A stretch of DNA of 64,000 nucleotides from an uncultured Lachnospiraceae bacterium (GTDB lineage: Bacteria > Bacillota_A > Clostridia > Lachnospirales > Lachnospiraceae), in assembly GCA_910577835.1 (NCBI GenBank), contig CAJTOU010000010.1, forward strand, positions 16,110 through 80,109. The letters are read 5' to 3'. The translations under genes and the position numbers were made by a program. Below the pieces are notes generated by a model that worked only from the letters and a program-made list of their open reading frames with translations, ran no database searches and was not told where the DNA came from. Below, one piece after another: positions 26,335-34,822 of this stretch. The number at the start of each line of letters is the position of its first letter. The first letter of the stretch is position 1.

Positions 26335-28524
26335 CTATACCTTTCTAAACCTCCATGTCCGGCTGTTAAAATCTCCCCAGAGGTCCACTGTCAGTCCGAT
26401 ATTCATCAGCTCATCTCCTGAATAACGCTTTCCTCCGTTAACTCCCAGAACCTCATACATGGCATCTGCTTCCAATGCGGTAAACTTCATTCTCGAAATG
26501 CCCCCATTTACCTCGCAGAGAATCCTGAAATATGCTGCAAATATATCTTTTCCATCCTCTGAAATAAACTGCCATGCTGTCGTGTTTCCTTCAAACGGGC
26601 TTTGGAGACGGTACATATCCCCTGACTGGATAAAGGTTCTCAAATCCTTATATTGTTTAATCTGCATTCTGACCTCATCCTTTTCTTCTTCTGTAAATGC
26701 AGCAAGGTCCAATTCATATCCAAAATTTCCGCTCATTGCCACATCTCCCCGCATAGAAAGAGATGTCATTCTGTGTGCCTGATGATTTGGAACCGCAGAT
26801 ACATGACAGCCCATGGCACTGACCGGATATACAAGACTTGTTCCATATTGAATATACAGCCGTTCCACCGCATCTGTATCATCACTGGTCCATGTCTGCG
26901 GCATATAATAAAGCATACCAGGGTCGAATCTTCCACCTCCGCCTGAACAGCTCTCAAACAGAACATCCGGATGTTTTGACACAATTTCTTCCATTACATG
27001 ATAAAGTCCAAGCATATATCTGTGAGGCATTTCCTTCTGTCTCTTTGGTGGAAGTCCTGCGGAGCCAAGTTCGCTCATATGACGGTTCATATCCCATTTT
27101 ACATAGCCAATCGCTGCTTCATCAAGCACCTGAGAAACAGTTTTTATAATATATTCACAAACATCTTCTCTGCTTAAATCAAGTGTAAGCTGATTTCTAC
27201 ATTCTGTCCGCTCCCGCCCTGGTATATGGATACACCAGTCCGGATGCGCTCTGTACAAATCACTGTCCGGTGAAACCATCTCCGGCTCAAACCAGAGACC
27301 GAACAAAATCCCATATTCCTTTACTTTCTCTGCCAGTCCGCCAATGCCGTCAGGAAGCTTTTCTTTATTCACATACCAGTCACCAAGCGAACAGTTATCA
27401 CTGTTTCGTTTTCCAAACCAGCCGTCGTCAAGCACCAGAAGCTCAATTCCAAGCTCGGAAGCGGTCTTTGCAAGTTCTAATATCTTTTCCTCATTAAAAT
27501 CAAAATAAGTAGCTTCCCAGTTATTTGCCAGAATCGGTCTTATGGCATCTCTGTATTTTCCACGAACCAGTCTTTTCCGGTAAAGTCTATGATACACTCT
27601 TGACATTTCTCCAAATCCATGTGAAGAATATACCATCACCGCCTCTGGAGCTTGAAAGCTCTCTCCGCTTTCAAGTAACCATGAAAAATCATAATCATTC
27701 ATTCCTATATAGGCTCTTGCCTTAAATATCTGGTCTACCTCCACACCGGCAGTAAAATTCCCGCTGTATACAAGATTAAATCCATACACTTCGCCATATT
27801 CCTCATTGGCATTTTTTGATGCCAGCGCAAAAAACGGATTTAACTGATGGCTTGAAGCTCCACGCCTGCTTTCTATCGACTGGATTCCACTTCTTAAACG
27901 GTTTCTTTCTATATGTCTTTCTCTGCCCCATGCGCCTGACAGCTCCACAAAATCATAATCAGAAGTTTCATAATCCACGCTTGCGCTCATTACCTTTTCA
28001 AGCAGAATTTGTTCTGAACTTTCGTTGATAATCCGCACGCTTCTTGTAATGGCGTCGATTTCATTGTAAGCGGTATACATAAGCACAACCTTCATGCTCT
28101 TTAATGTATCTGTCAATACAATCTCAAGCGTATCCGCTTCTGAAGCATCTTCAATATAGGTTGCCGGAAGTCCTTTTAATTTTGGCTTGCCGGAAGTGAT
28201 TTTATAACTGTCATAGATTAATTCCACTGCTCTGCTGCCGTCTGAAAATACTGCCTGTACTGCTGGAATCCGGTAGTCGGTACCACAGCCCACGGGATAT
28301 TCCTGACATACAAAATCAAGAGAATAGCCTCTGTCTTTTGTATCTGGTACTGCATCAAAACTGATAAATCTGTTTAGTTGCGCATTTTCCATATCAGGAG
28401 TTTTTATTTTTCTGCCCCAGTATACATGAGAAAGATACTTCTCCTTTGCCACCTTCATAATATAACTGGTATTTTTTGTTGTAAGATGAAATACCTTCTC
28501 TCTTTCATCAAATGTAATACTCAT
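26335..28524 (-). CDS. GH36 alpha-galactosidase
   Basis: 729 residues, standard GH36 length. Hydrolyses alpha-galactosides such as melibiose, raffinose and stachyose, in the cytoplasm (no signal peptide). N-terminal beta-supersandwich (about 1-320), then the (beta/alpha)8 barrel with LVLDDGWFGKRNSD, the nucleophile Asp in VKWDMNRH (about residue 478), the SCSGGGGRFDPGM loop and the acid/base Asp in WTSDDTDAVER (about residue 546). ATG 28524 follows AGGAA. It stands alone; no transporter lies beside it. Confidence 0.95.
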   Translation of the reverse strand: MSITFDEREKVFHLTTKNTSYIMKVAKEKYLSHVYWGRKIKTPDMENAQLNRFISFDAVPDTKDRGYSLDFVCQEYPVGCGTDYRIPAVQAVFSDGSRAVELIYDSYKITSGKPKLKGLPATYIEDASEADTLEIVLTDTLKSMKVVLMYTAYNEIDAITRSVRIINESSEQILLEKVMSASVDYETSDYDFVELSGAWGRERHIERNRLRSGIQSIESRRGASSHQLNPFFALASKNANEEYGEVYGFNLVYSGNFTAGVEVDQIFKARAYIGMNDYDFSWLLESGESFQAPEAVMVYSSHGFGEMSRVYHRLYRKRLVRGKYRDAIRPILANNWEATYFDFNEEKILELAKTASELGIELLVLDDGWFGKRNSDNCSLGDWYVNKEKLPDGIGGLAEKVKEYGILFGLWFEPEMVSPDSDLYRAHPDWCIHIPGRERTECRNQLTLDLSREDVCEYIIKTVSQVLDEAAIGYVKWDMNRHMSELGSAGLPPKRQKEMPHRYMLGLYHVMEEIVSKHPDVLFESCSGGGGRFDPGMLYYMPQTWTSDDTDAVERLYIQYGTSLVYPVSAMGCHVSAVPNHQAHRMTSLSMRGDVAMSGNFGYELDLAAFTEEEKDEVRMQIKQYKDLRTFIQSGDMYRLQSPFEGNTTAWQFISEDGKDIFAAYFRILCEVNGGISRMKFTALEADAMYEVLGVNGGKRYSGDELMNIGLTVDLWGDFNSRTWRFRKV

Positions 28525-28658
28525 ATTTTTTACAGTTCCTTTCCAGAAGTATAAATAAATTTTTTACTTTGTTTTCTCAATTTACAGCCTTTTCATTATT
28601 TCTAAAATATTATCAAAAAATACTTGGCATTGAAAATATTATTATTTACAGTTTTTAG

Positions 28659-29132
28659 TTATTTTTGAATCACATCTATAATTTCCGCAACATACATTGT
28701 GTGATAATTTCCACCGTCATACCATTTCTTCACTGCTTCTTTGTTTGTAAAACATTCTTCTTTCATATCCTGCGCATACATTTTGCGGCAAATAAAGGTA
28801 AGCTCTGCTTCCTCGAAAACAGGCGCGCCGTTTTGCAATGCCGGATGAAGATTACTTTTCTCTATTTTATCTTCGTCTCTTCCAGATACTTTTCCCATAT
28901 ATCCGAGCATTTCCCGCTTCTCTTCCCCGAAAAACGAAAGAGAAAATGTTTCTTCGTTATCTACAAACTCTTTGGTATATCTTGTTTCGCGGATAAATAC
29001 AAAGGCTACATTTTTACCCCACATTACACCAAGACCGCCCCAAGATGCTGTCATGGCATTTATTTTACCCTGCTTTTCGGCGCCCACAAGCATCCACTGC
29101 TTTCCTATCATGTCAAATACATTTCCTGTCAT
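28659..29132 (-). CDS. Flavin reductase-like FMN-binding protein
   Basis: 157 residues. Split-barrel FMN-binding fold: the N-terminal WMLVGAEKQGKINAMTASWGGLGVMWGK is the family signature, followed by FIRETRYTKEFVDNEETFSLSFF and a YMGKVSGRDEDKIEKSNL segment. These proteins bind FMN and reduce flavin or act as small oxidoreductases. ATG 29132 follows GGAGG. Single gene; substrate unknown. Confidence 0.88.
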   Translation of the reverse strand: MTGNVFDMIGKQWMLVGAEKQGKINAMTASWGGLGVMWGKNVAFVFIRETRYTKEFVDNEETFSLSFFGEEKREMLGYMGKVSGRDEDKIEKSNLHPALQNGAPVFEEAELTFICRKMYAQDMKEECFTNKEAVKKWYDGGNYHTMYVAEIIDVIQK

Positions 29133-29214
29133 AGTTTTCCTCCAAAATTAAAAATTTTTATCTATAATATATATGTTCTCTTGTGAAATTTCAATAGCAA
29201 AATGTGAGGAAAAT

Positions 29215-29745
29215 TTATAAGCTGCCTTTTTCTAATTTTTTTCTGTATATCTGATAATAGCAGTTCCATTCAAAATCATTTTTCGGTGTATAATTTTTTG
29301 GAAAAAAGGCTTTCAGCTTTTCCTTTGTTTCATTTTTCTGAAGTTCTTTTCTAAGTTCAATCTGGATTCCATTTAAATGAAAAAATTTTCCAATTTCTTC
29401 AATTCCTTTTTGAATCTTTCCAACTTCTACATGATAATCAACATTATATCTTGTATCTGCTTCCCATCTGGTAATTGTATCTGCTTTTTCTTCTATCCAT
29501 TCTGTTAAAATAATTTTTGAACCATTATCTTTGGACATTCTTAACAATTTATCTATATCATGAGTATTGGGTACAGTGACACCCTGACATTCCAAAAATG
29601 CTTTTAATATCTTTTCTACTGATTGTTGAAGATGATATGCCACCGCATTTATAAATGCCTCATCATTTCTTGGAATCTGAAATATACTTACTGCAAGCTC
29701 ATAATCTGTATAAGCAGATTTAAAAAAACGAATGTCACACATATT
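29215..29745 (-). CDS. HEPN-domain protein (toxin-like partner of an MNT pair)
   Basis: 176 residues from ATG 29745, which follows GGGAGG; the reading from 29760 begins inside the upstream gene. HEPN fold: helix 2 AVAYHLQQSVEKILKAFLECQG is the typical core, and residues 98-104 give R-x5-H (RYNVDYH), within the R-x4-6-H range of HEPN ribonucleases, though not the exact RX4HXY seen in HepT. Overlaps the nucleotidyltransferase gene by 11 bases. Likely toxin of a HepT/MntA-like toxin-antitoxin pair, or a non-toxic MNT-HEPN module. The C-terminal 60 residues are a charged extension not needed for the core. Confidence 0.82.
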   Translation of the reverse strand, partial: NMCDIRFFKSAYTDYELAVSIFQIPRNDEAFINAVAYHLQQSVEKILKAFLECQGVTVPNTHDIDKLLRMSKDNGSKIILTEWIEEKADTITRWEADTRYNVDYHVEVGKIQKGIEEIGKFFHLNGIQIELRKELQKNETKEKLKAFFPKNYTPKNDFEWNCYYQIYRKKLEKGSL

Positions 29746-30118
29746 CTGCCTCCCTGTCAAAAATAACGATACCCTTCTGCTCTATCTCTTTTCTCAAACG
29801 TTCCCCTATCGCATCCATATAAACAATATCTCTTTCATGCATATTCTCATCAGGATAATCTCGGAATCCTTTTTCTATATTATAGCGCTCAATACAAATA
29901 TCAAGGTCACTATAACTGTTACAGCGAAACTCTACGCTGCTTCCAAATATAATGGCTGCCTTTATATTTCTGTCCTTTTCAAAACATTCAATATATTTTC
30001 CCACCAATTCCTGCTTTAACGGATGTATATATTGTGCATTTTTATAATTGATTCCTGTCTTTACTTCAAAAATAAAATGTAAATCATAATTATTAAACCG
30101 TTTCATAAACTGCTCCAT
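29735..30118 (-). CDS. Minimal nucleotidyltransferase (MNT) antitoxin-like protein
   Basis: 127 residues. Nucleotidyltransferase motif G-S-x10-D-x-D at residues 59-73 (IFGSSVEFRCNSYSDLDI), then a hydrophobic helix and a late strand (RERDIVYMDAIGERLRK). Such proteins in MntA/HepT systems add AMP to the HEPN partner and block it. All metal-binding residues of the first motif are present. It is translated just before the HEPN gene with an overlap, the usual antitoxin-first order. Confidence 0.85.
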   Translation of the reverse strand: MEQFMKRFNNYDLHFIFEVKTGINYKNAQYIHPLKQELVGKYIECFEKDRNIKAAIIFGSSVEFRCNSYSDLDICIERYNIEKGFRDYPDENMHERDIVYMDAIGERLRKEIEQKGIVIFDREAEYV

Positions 30119-30350
30119 TTATAGTCTGTTTGAAATTTTTACAATATTACGATTGCTGATGGATGCAATCTGTTTAAAACTAATTTTCTGCCATTCATAT
30201 GCTGAATAATCGCTAAAAGTATACCACAAAAGCCAGATTTTAACAACATATTAACAGTGTGATTTTCAGTAAAAATTATATTATTCGCATCTGTATTTTC
30301 GAAACCTTTGTTCAAATTTGAATTATACTTGTTATATAAAATAAAACACA

Positions 30351-30369
30351 TCAGGTATTTTCTACCTGA
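30351..30369 (-). terminator. Weak terminator after the 163-residue gene
   Basis: Stem tcaggta (30351-30357) with tacctga (30363-30369), then TGTGTTTTATTTT on the minus strand. It lies 22 bases past the stop of the 30391 gene. An ORF called across it (30139-30378) is therefore doubtful. Nothing else was recognised in 30119-30350. Confidence 0.5.
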
Positions 30370-30390
30370 CATGCTCATTCTTTCATTACT

Positions 30391-30882
30391 TTATTCAATT
30401 TTTAAATGATAAATCGACTGTACTGTATATTTTTCATCGCTTGGAATCTTTACTAATACTTTAATCACATAACTTCCTCTTGGATTTGCAATATCTAAAT
30501 CAATATTATCTACATGAGTGATTCTCTTAAAATTCAAGTACGGAACACAGGCATCATAAATGATATCATTTGAATTTTTTGTCCTGATTTGAAAATTATC
30601 CAAATCAACCGATAATCTTTCATCAATATCTTTGGTACACTTTGTCAGTCTGAGACATACATCCAAAGTTTCCCGTCTATCTAAAATATTACCAGCCTTA
30701 TTTTCGCTGCTTTCCAGTAAATTTATATAAGTAATAATATTAAAATCTTTAATTGCGACAATATTATTACTGCAATCAGCAGTAATACAATCAAACGGCT
30801 CCAGAAAACCAATTACATCGTTGTTGCTCTTTGTAACAGCCTTAAACAACGCTATATTCGCATTTAAATATTGTGTACACAT
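30391..30882 (-). CDS. Unrecognised beta-rich cytoplasmic protein
   Basis: 163 residues, no signal peptide or membrane helix. Alternating hydrophobic strands (NNIVAIKDFNIITYINL, RRETLDVCLRLTKC, and the closing RGSYVIKVLVKIPSD with YTVQSIYHLKIE) suggest a compact beta sandwich. ATG 30882 follows GGAGGG. It begins 16 bases after the stop of the membrane gene upstream, so the two are one operon. I do not recognise the family. The pairing of a soluble beta protein with a small two-helix membrane protein next to a HEPN/MNT pair makes it a candidate accessory (perhaps defence) unit, which is inference only. Confidence 0.65.
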   Translation of the reverse strand: MCTQYLNANIALFKAVTKSNNDVIGFLEPFDCITADCSNNIVAIKDFNIITYINLLESSENKAGNILDRRETLDVCLRLTKCTKDIDERLSVDLDNFQIRTKNSNDIIYDACVPYLNFKRITHVDNIDLDIANPRGSYVIKVLVKIPSDEKYTVQSIYHLKIE

Positions 30883-30898
30883 ACATCATCCCTCCTGT

Positions 30899-31312
30899 CT
30901 AATTAACCTGTTCATCATCAGGATTGCTTCTACCACTCGCCAAATTGACAGATACAGCTTCTTTGGATTCGCTATAATCCCTCATCAATGAGCTTTGTAA
31001 TATTTGGTCCTGTTTTTGGGACAATAACTGAATTCTAGTTTCTATACCCTGTAATAAATCTCTGGTACGTCTTTCTGTTGCATTTGATTGTTCTTCACTT
31101 TTAAATCCAAGTATCAGAGAAACTATACTTGTTATTGTTGCCACTATTCCTAATATTATACTTACATATTGATTCCAAACCTCAGCTCCAACTACCTGTT
31201 GATTGCAGAAAAAGAATGGTAATATAAACTGTGCAGCAAATGGAACAACTGCTCCTACTAACGCAATTACAGTAATTATAATATATATTCCTTTCTTGTT
31301 TTCCTTACTCAT
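30899..31312 (-). CDS. Small membrane protein with two helices and coiled-coil tail
   Basis: 137 residues. Two transmembrane helices (IYIIITVIALVGAVVPFAA and YVSIILGIVATITSIVSLIL), then a cytoplasmic charged segment (residues 75-115, ERRTRDLLQGIETRIQLLSQKQDQIL) predicted coiled coil. ATG 31312 follows AGGAGG. First gene of an operon with the unrecognised protein at 30391. Transcribed from the promoter at 31438-31466 with a leader of about 120 nt. Function unknown; such layouts occur in membrane-linked effectors but no specific family is recognised. Confidence 0.65.
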   Translation of the reverse strand: MSKENKKGIYIIITVIALVGAVVPFAAQFILPFFFCNQQVVGAEVWNQYVSIILGIVATITSIVSLILGFKSEEQSNATERRTRDLLQGIETRIQLLSQKQDQILQSSLMRDYSESKEAVSVNLASGRSNPDDEQVN

Positions 31313-31329
31313 ATTATCCTCCTATAACA

Positions 31330-31466
31330 AAAAAGTCGCCTTAATTTTATAAGACAACCTGTGTATTGCCTTCACAGGATTTACAAAAGCCGCAACACCT
31401 TCACCTGTTTCTTAGGCTATCTCATTTATTAATATAAATTATATCATCTCAATATAGTATATGCAA
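31330..31466 (-). promoter_or_regulatory. Promoter and possible attenuator leader of the two-gene operon
   Basis: Minus strand TTGCAT (31461-31466), 17-bp spacer, TATAAT (31438-31443). The leader can form CCTGTG...CACAGG around 31350-31375 and then a GTC...GAC hairpin followed by six T residues (about 31330-31356), shortly before the AGGAGG site. A terminator-like hairpin between promoter and gene suggests attenuation, but a readthrough alternative was not tested. The remainder up to 31546 shows no gene. Confidence 0.4.
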
Positions 31467-31546
31467 GCCTTTTTCTGTTTTTACTACTATTTATTTCATT
31501 AACTGCTTATTTTTTCGACATTTTTATTATATAATCAAATAGTAAA

Positions 31547-31578
31547 GTGTCATGGAAATATTAACATTTCCATGACAC
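31547..31578 (-). terminator. Terminator of the KPKTG surface-protein gene
   Basis: Exact 13-bp inverted repeat gtgtcatggaaat (31547-31559) and atttccatgacac (31566-31578), 55 bases past the stop. T tracts on both sides are short, so it may act in both directions weakly. Confidence 0.65.
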
Positions 31579-31632
31579 CTTTTCTGTAATTATGTATTAA
31601 AACAATATTTTTAATGCTTGTCTACAAACAAA

Positions 31633-33048
31633 TTAAGCATTCTTTCTTTTCTTGCTTACTGCAAATACTGCAAGTCCTGCTGCTGCCATTCCTGCAAATA
31701 CAGCGATAGGAGCTGAATCGCCTGTCTTTGGCTTGTTGCTTGTATCAGTAACAGTCTTTCCCGTTGTAGTTGGCTGTGCTGTTGTAGTTGGCTCTTCTTC
31801 TGGACCATTTACAGAAGCAAATAAGTATGGAGTAAAGTGGTCTGTTTCAAATGTGAATTTACCGTCTTTTACTTCTACAACTTTGTCAACTTCAACAAAC
31901 TTCTTTGCTGCATTATCATATCTGTATACCTGAATCCATTTTGCATCTTTGATATTCTCAAATAATGGAAGAGTTACTTTTACTTTTCCATTTGGCTGCT
32001 CTGCATATGCAACGCCGTTCTTTACCAAAGAAAGGTCTGCTGCTGCTACCTTCTTGCCTTTTAACTCTTTATTAACGAACTCTGCAATTGCATTATAGTC
32101 AGTACTGCTCTTTTCAATAGAAGCTACTCTAAGTGTTACATTCTCAGGAAGTCCTGTAACTACTGCTTCTTTGTTTACTTTTTCTGCATCTGCGTCTGTT
32201 ACATCAAAATCAGATGTTACAGAATCTGAGGTAGTAGGCTGCTCTACGCTTGGATTTGACGAATCCTCGCTTGGATTTGATGGTGTTGTTGGCTCTACGC
32301 TTGGATTTGATGAATCCTCGCTTGGATTTGATGGTGTTGTTGGCTCTACATCTGGATTATTTGTATCTGGACTGTCAACTTTGTCTGTTGTTTCATCTTC
32401 ACCTGTAGATGGTTTTGTTGTATCATTTGGTTTTGTTGCATCTGCAGTTGGTTGTGCTGGCCCATTAATTGTTTCTTTATTATTTATAAATTTAATATTA
32501 GTCATTATTGTATCTTGAGTGTCTCCACCTGCTGAAAGTGTAATAGTAGTATCATTATCCATAACAGGAAATTCGATTGTGTAAGTCCATATTACAATTG
32601 GACCATCAGCATTTTTTTCTGTAAATTCAAAATAAAATACGTCTCCTGTACGTTTAATATTCGCAACAGCATCCACTCCCTTTGCTCTTTCTGAGGCAAT
32701 ATATCCCCAACCATCTTCGCCCTGCGGAAACAATGTAATTGCTTTCTGTTCATTTGTAAAATCAACTAATCCACCATCTGGTGTCCAAGTCCATCCCCAA
32801 TTATCAGAACGAGCATCAATACAATTATTATTAGCGTCTCTTAATTCGACCATAAAACTATTTGCAAATGGACCTGCTACTTGATGCAAGGTATATGTAA
32901 CATCAAAATCACCCGATATTTTCTCTATACCTGTATTCTCTTTCAAATTTTGAGTTGTAAGCGAATCTTTTGTTTCTGCTATTGCAGACAAACTACTTGA
33001 TGCAATCATTGTCGTTGCCAACGCAACTGCGAAAAATTTCTTTTTCAT
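31633..33048 (-). CDS. Wall-anchored surface protein with KPKTG signal
   Basis: 471 residues from ATG 33048 (GGAGG upstream); the longer reading to 33111 is rejected. Signal peptide (AIA-ET); residues about 38-180 form a beta module that closely matches the N-terminal module of the GH43 protein at 5.4-4.97 kb; a Pro/Thr/Ser/Glu linker with 17-residue repeats (51-bp DNA period, gaatcctcg at 32261 and 32312); a second beta domain (about 285-410); and a C-terminal sorting signal KPKTGD, hydrophobic helix and KKRK. A sortase should attach it to peptidoglycan. Its beta module may bind glycan. No catalytic domain was recognised. Confidence 0.85.
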   Translation of the reverse strand: MKKKFFAVALATTMIASSSLSAIAETKDSLTTQNLKENTGIEKISGDFDVTYTLHQVAGPFANSFMVELRDANNNCIDARSDNWGWTWTPDGGLVDFTNEQKAITLFPQGEDGWGYIASERAKGVDAVANIKRTGDVFYFEFTEKNADGPIVIWTYTIEFPVMDNDTTITLSAGGDTQDTIMTNIKFINNKETINGPAQPTADATKPNDTTKPSTGEDETTDKVDSPDTNNPDVEPTTPSNPSEDSSNPSVEPTTPSNPSEDSSNPSVEQPTTSDSVTSDFDVTDADAEKVNKEAVVTGLPENVTLRVASIEKSSTDYNAIAEFVNKELKGKKVAAADLSLVKNGVAYAEQPNGKVKVTLPLFENIKDAKWIQVYRYDNAAKKFVEVDKVVEVKDGKFTFETDHFTPYLFASVNGPEEEPTTTAQPTTTGKTVTDTSNKPKTGDSAPIAVFAGMAAAGLAVFAVSKKRKNA

Positions 33049-33148
33049 TCCTTGTCCTCCTAATAAAATTAATTTTTGTACCTTCATTTTTTCTTTTCTC
33101 TTCCAATCCAAAGGTACTTATTATTTTGTTAGTCCCCTAACTCTTTTA

Positions 33149-33178
33149 AGTATACCCCTCTCCACCCCTTTCTGTCAA
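33149..33178 (-). promoter_or_regulatory. Predicted promoter of the KPKTG surface-protein gene
   Basis: Minus strand TTGACA (33173-33178), 18-bp spacer, TATACT (33149-33154). Leader about 94 nt, close to that of the GH43 gene that shares the module. Confidence 0.65.
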
Positions 33179-33189
33179 GTTAATTTTAA

Positions 33190-33228
33190 AAAACTGTGAA
33201 CAACTTTCTATTCATTGTTCACAGTTTT
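33190..33228 (-). terminator. Terminator of the first LCP gene
   Basis: Exact 14-bp inverted repeat aaaactgtgaacaa (33190-33203) and ttgttcacagtttt (33215-33228), with T residues on the minus-strand side. Confidence 0.85.
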
Positions 33229-33288
33229 CATTTTTTCTTTCAATTTTGCTTACTCAAATTCACAAAATCAACTTTTTTATTCTATTTT

Positions 33289-34659
33289 TCAATCCACCCT
33301 CTCATAAAACTTCTCAATAATCATCCGATAAAACACATCTTTATCCAGATAATACCTCTCCGTTCTTCTTGATGTATCCACGCTCCCTTCCAGCGTATAA
33401 ATCCCTCCAAACTGATATTTCACCAGCTCTGAAGCCAGATATGTCATATCACTAATCCCCAAATCCGTCACCACATAATCCGCGACTGCATTATAAACTT
33501 CTATCACCTTCCCCAAATTCTGCCGTACCTCATTCATCGCCTTGTCCATAAACAATGTAATATACTGCTTCTGCCTTGCTAGCCTCTCTCCCGCAGTAAA
33601 ATGTCTCGACGTATCCCGATAATGTATATAAGAATATGCTCCACGCCCCAAAAGTGTCACAGTCTGTCCCTCTACAAAATCCCATCCTTCATCTGAAAAA
33701 GTATACAAGGAATCCAGCGTAATTCCTCCAAACGCATCGTTAATCCCCGGTATTGCACCCAGATTCACAGATGTTACAGAGTGTATCGGCAAATCATAAA
33801 AAAGCCTGGACACCGCCTTTTTTGCCCGCTCATTGCTGACCGACATCGCATCCCCATAAGCATGTTGCAGACAAATCTGCGCATATCCTGAATATGTATA
33901 ATTCCCCGCCCTATCATACAAATCAATCTCCGCTATCGTATCCCTTGGTATCGCAATAATCTCCATAATCATTGTATGAGGATTCAGCGTCAGCAAAAAC
34001 ATGGCATCAGACTGTCCTCCACTGATTCCGTCTTCTGCCGGAGCCACAGTTCCCGTTTTATCTATCCCCAAAAACAACAGTGTAATAATGTCCCTGTTAT
34101 AAACATACTTTTCTCCATTATAAATAACGTCATATCCTTCATCGGGATTTCCCGGATTTAAAACTGTACCTCCAGAAGTATTTCCATCCCCTTCCAGATA
34201 AATATCATCATCAATATATCCTGTATAATTCTCCGTTTCACTTTCTGTTTCCTGATTGCTTTCGTTGATATCATTATTTTCAACAGTATTTTCTGTAATT
34301 TCCTCGTTCACATTTTCAGCAGAAGTATCCGGCTCCAAAGAAGCAATCTCTTCCATATTGTCAGGATTTATAACTATTTCCTGATTTTTTGTATCAGCAC
34401 TTTCATTTTTTTCCATTTGGCTTCCCAGATTCGGTTTCTCTGATTCTGCTCTGCCATACAGTTTGCTTTTTCCGCTTGCCCGCAGTGCCAGAAAAGTAAC
34501 AGAACATACAATACAAATCATGATTGCCATACTGCAACAGATAAATACAGGCTTTTTCCATCTTTGGAATATTGTCTGTGATTTGTCCTGTTTTGGAACT
34601 TCTGACAGATTTTCATGATTCTTCTTTTCTATCCAATTTTTTAAAAATCCATTTTTCAT
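33289..34659 (-). CDS. LytR-CpsA-Psr (LCP) family wall-polymer ligase
   Basis: 456 residues. Cytoplasmic head, one transmembrane helix (about 38-60, FICCSMAIMICIVCSVTFLAL), a disordered Asn/Glu/Thr-rich region, then the LCP domain from about 185: TLLFLGIDKTG, SDAMFLLTLNPH, IPRDTIAEI with the conserved Arg-Asp, and a central DAFGGITLD. LCP enzymes transfer undecaprenyl-linked polymers onto peptidoglycan. Second copy of the family in the window (51.1 kb). ATG 34659 has no strong upstream site seen. Target polymer unknown. Confidence 0.9.
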   Translation of the reverse strand: MKNGFLKNWIEKKNHENLSEVPKQDKSQTIFQRWKKPVFICCSMAIMICIVCSVTFLALRASGKSKLYGRAESEKPNLGSQMEKNESADTKNQEIVINPDNMEEIASLEPDTSAENVNEEITENTVENNDINESNQETESETENYTGYIDDDIYLEGDGNTSGGTVLNPGNPDEGYDVIYNGEKYVYNRDIITLLFLGIDKTGTVAPAEDGISGGQSDAMFLLTLNPHTMIMEIIAIPRDTIAEIDLYDRAGNYTYSGYAQICLQHAYGDAMSVSNERAKKAVSRLFYDLPIHSVTSVNLGAIPGINDAFGGITLDSLYTFSDEGWDFVEGQTVTLLGRGAYSYIHYRDTSRHFTAGERLARQKQYITLFMDKAMNEVRQNLGKVIEVYNAVADYVVTDLGISDMTYLASELVKYQFGGIYTLEGSVDTSRRTERYYLDKDVFYRMIIEKFYERVD

Positions 34660-34714
34660 TTTACTACCTTTATCCTAAACTTTATCTCTTCTTAATCTTT
34701 CCATCTTTATTTCA

Positions 34715-34746
34715 AAAGGAAACTGCCAGAAAAGACAGTTTCCTTT
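34715..34746 (-). terminator. Terminator of the glnA-ANTAR-dapL operon
   Basis: Exact 11-bp inverted repeat aaaggaaactg (34715-34725) and cagtttccttt (34736-34746), 76 bases after the dapL stop. Confidence 0.7.
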
Positions 34747-34822
34747 CTTCTATCACCAAATCTTTTATAAAATATCATTCTGATATTTTCCTGTTTATCA
34801 GCAATTTAGACAAAACCCCGTT

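Noticed and set aside
30139..30378. 79-codon frame on the minus strand
   Set aside because: It crosses the terminator stem at 30351-30369, has a weak ribosome site and no domain character.
31340..31430. Cyclic-di-GMP or glycine riboswitch in the leader of the two-gene operon
   Set aside because: The expected conserved core bases of these classes are not present; only generic hairpins are seen.
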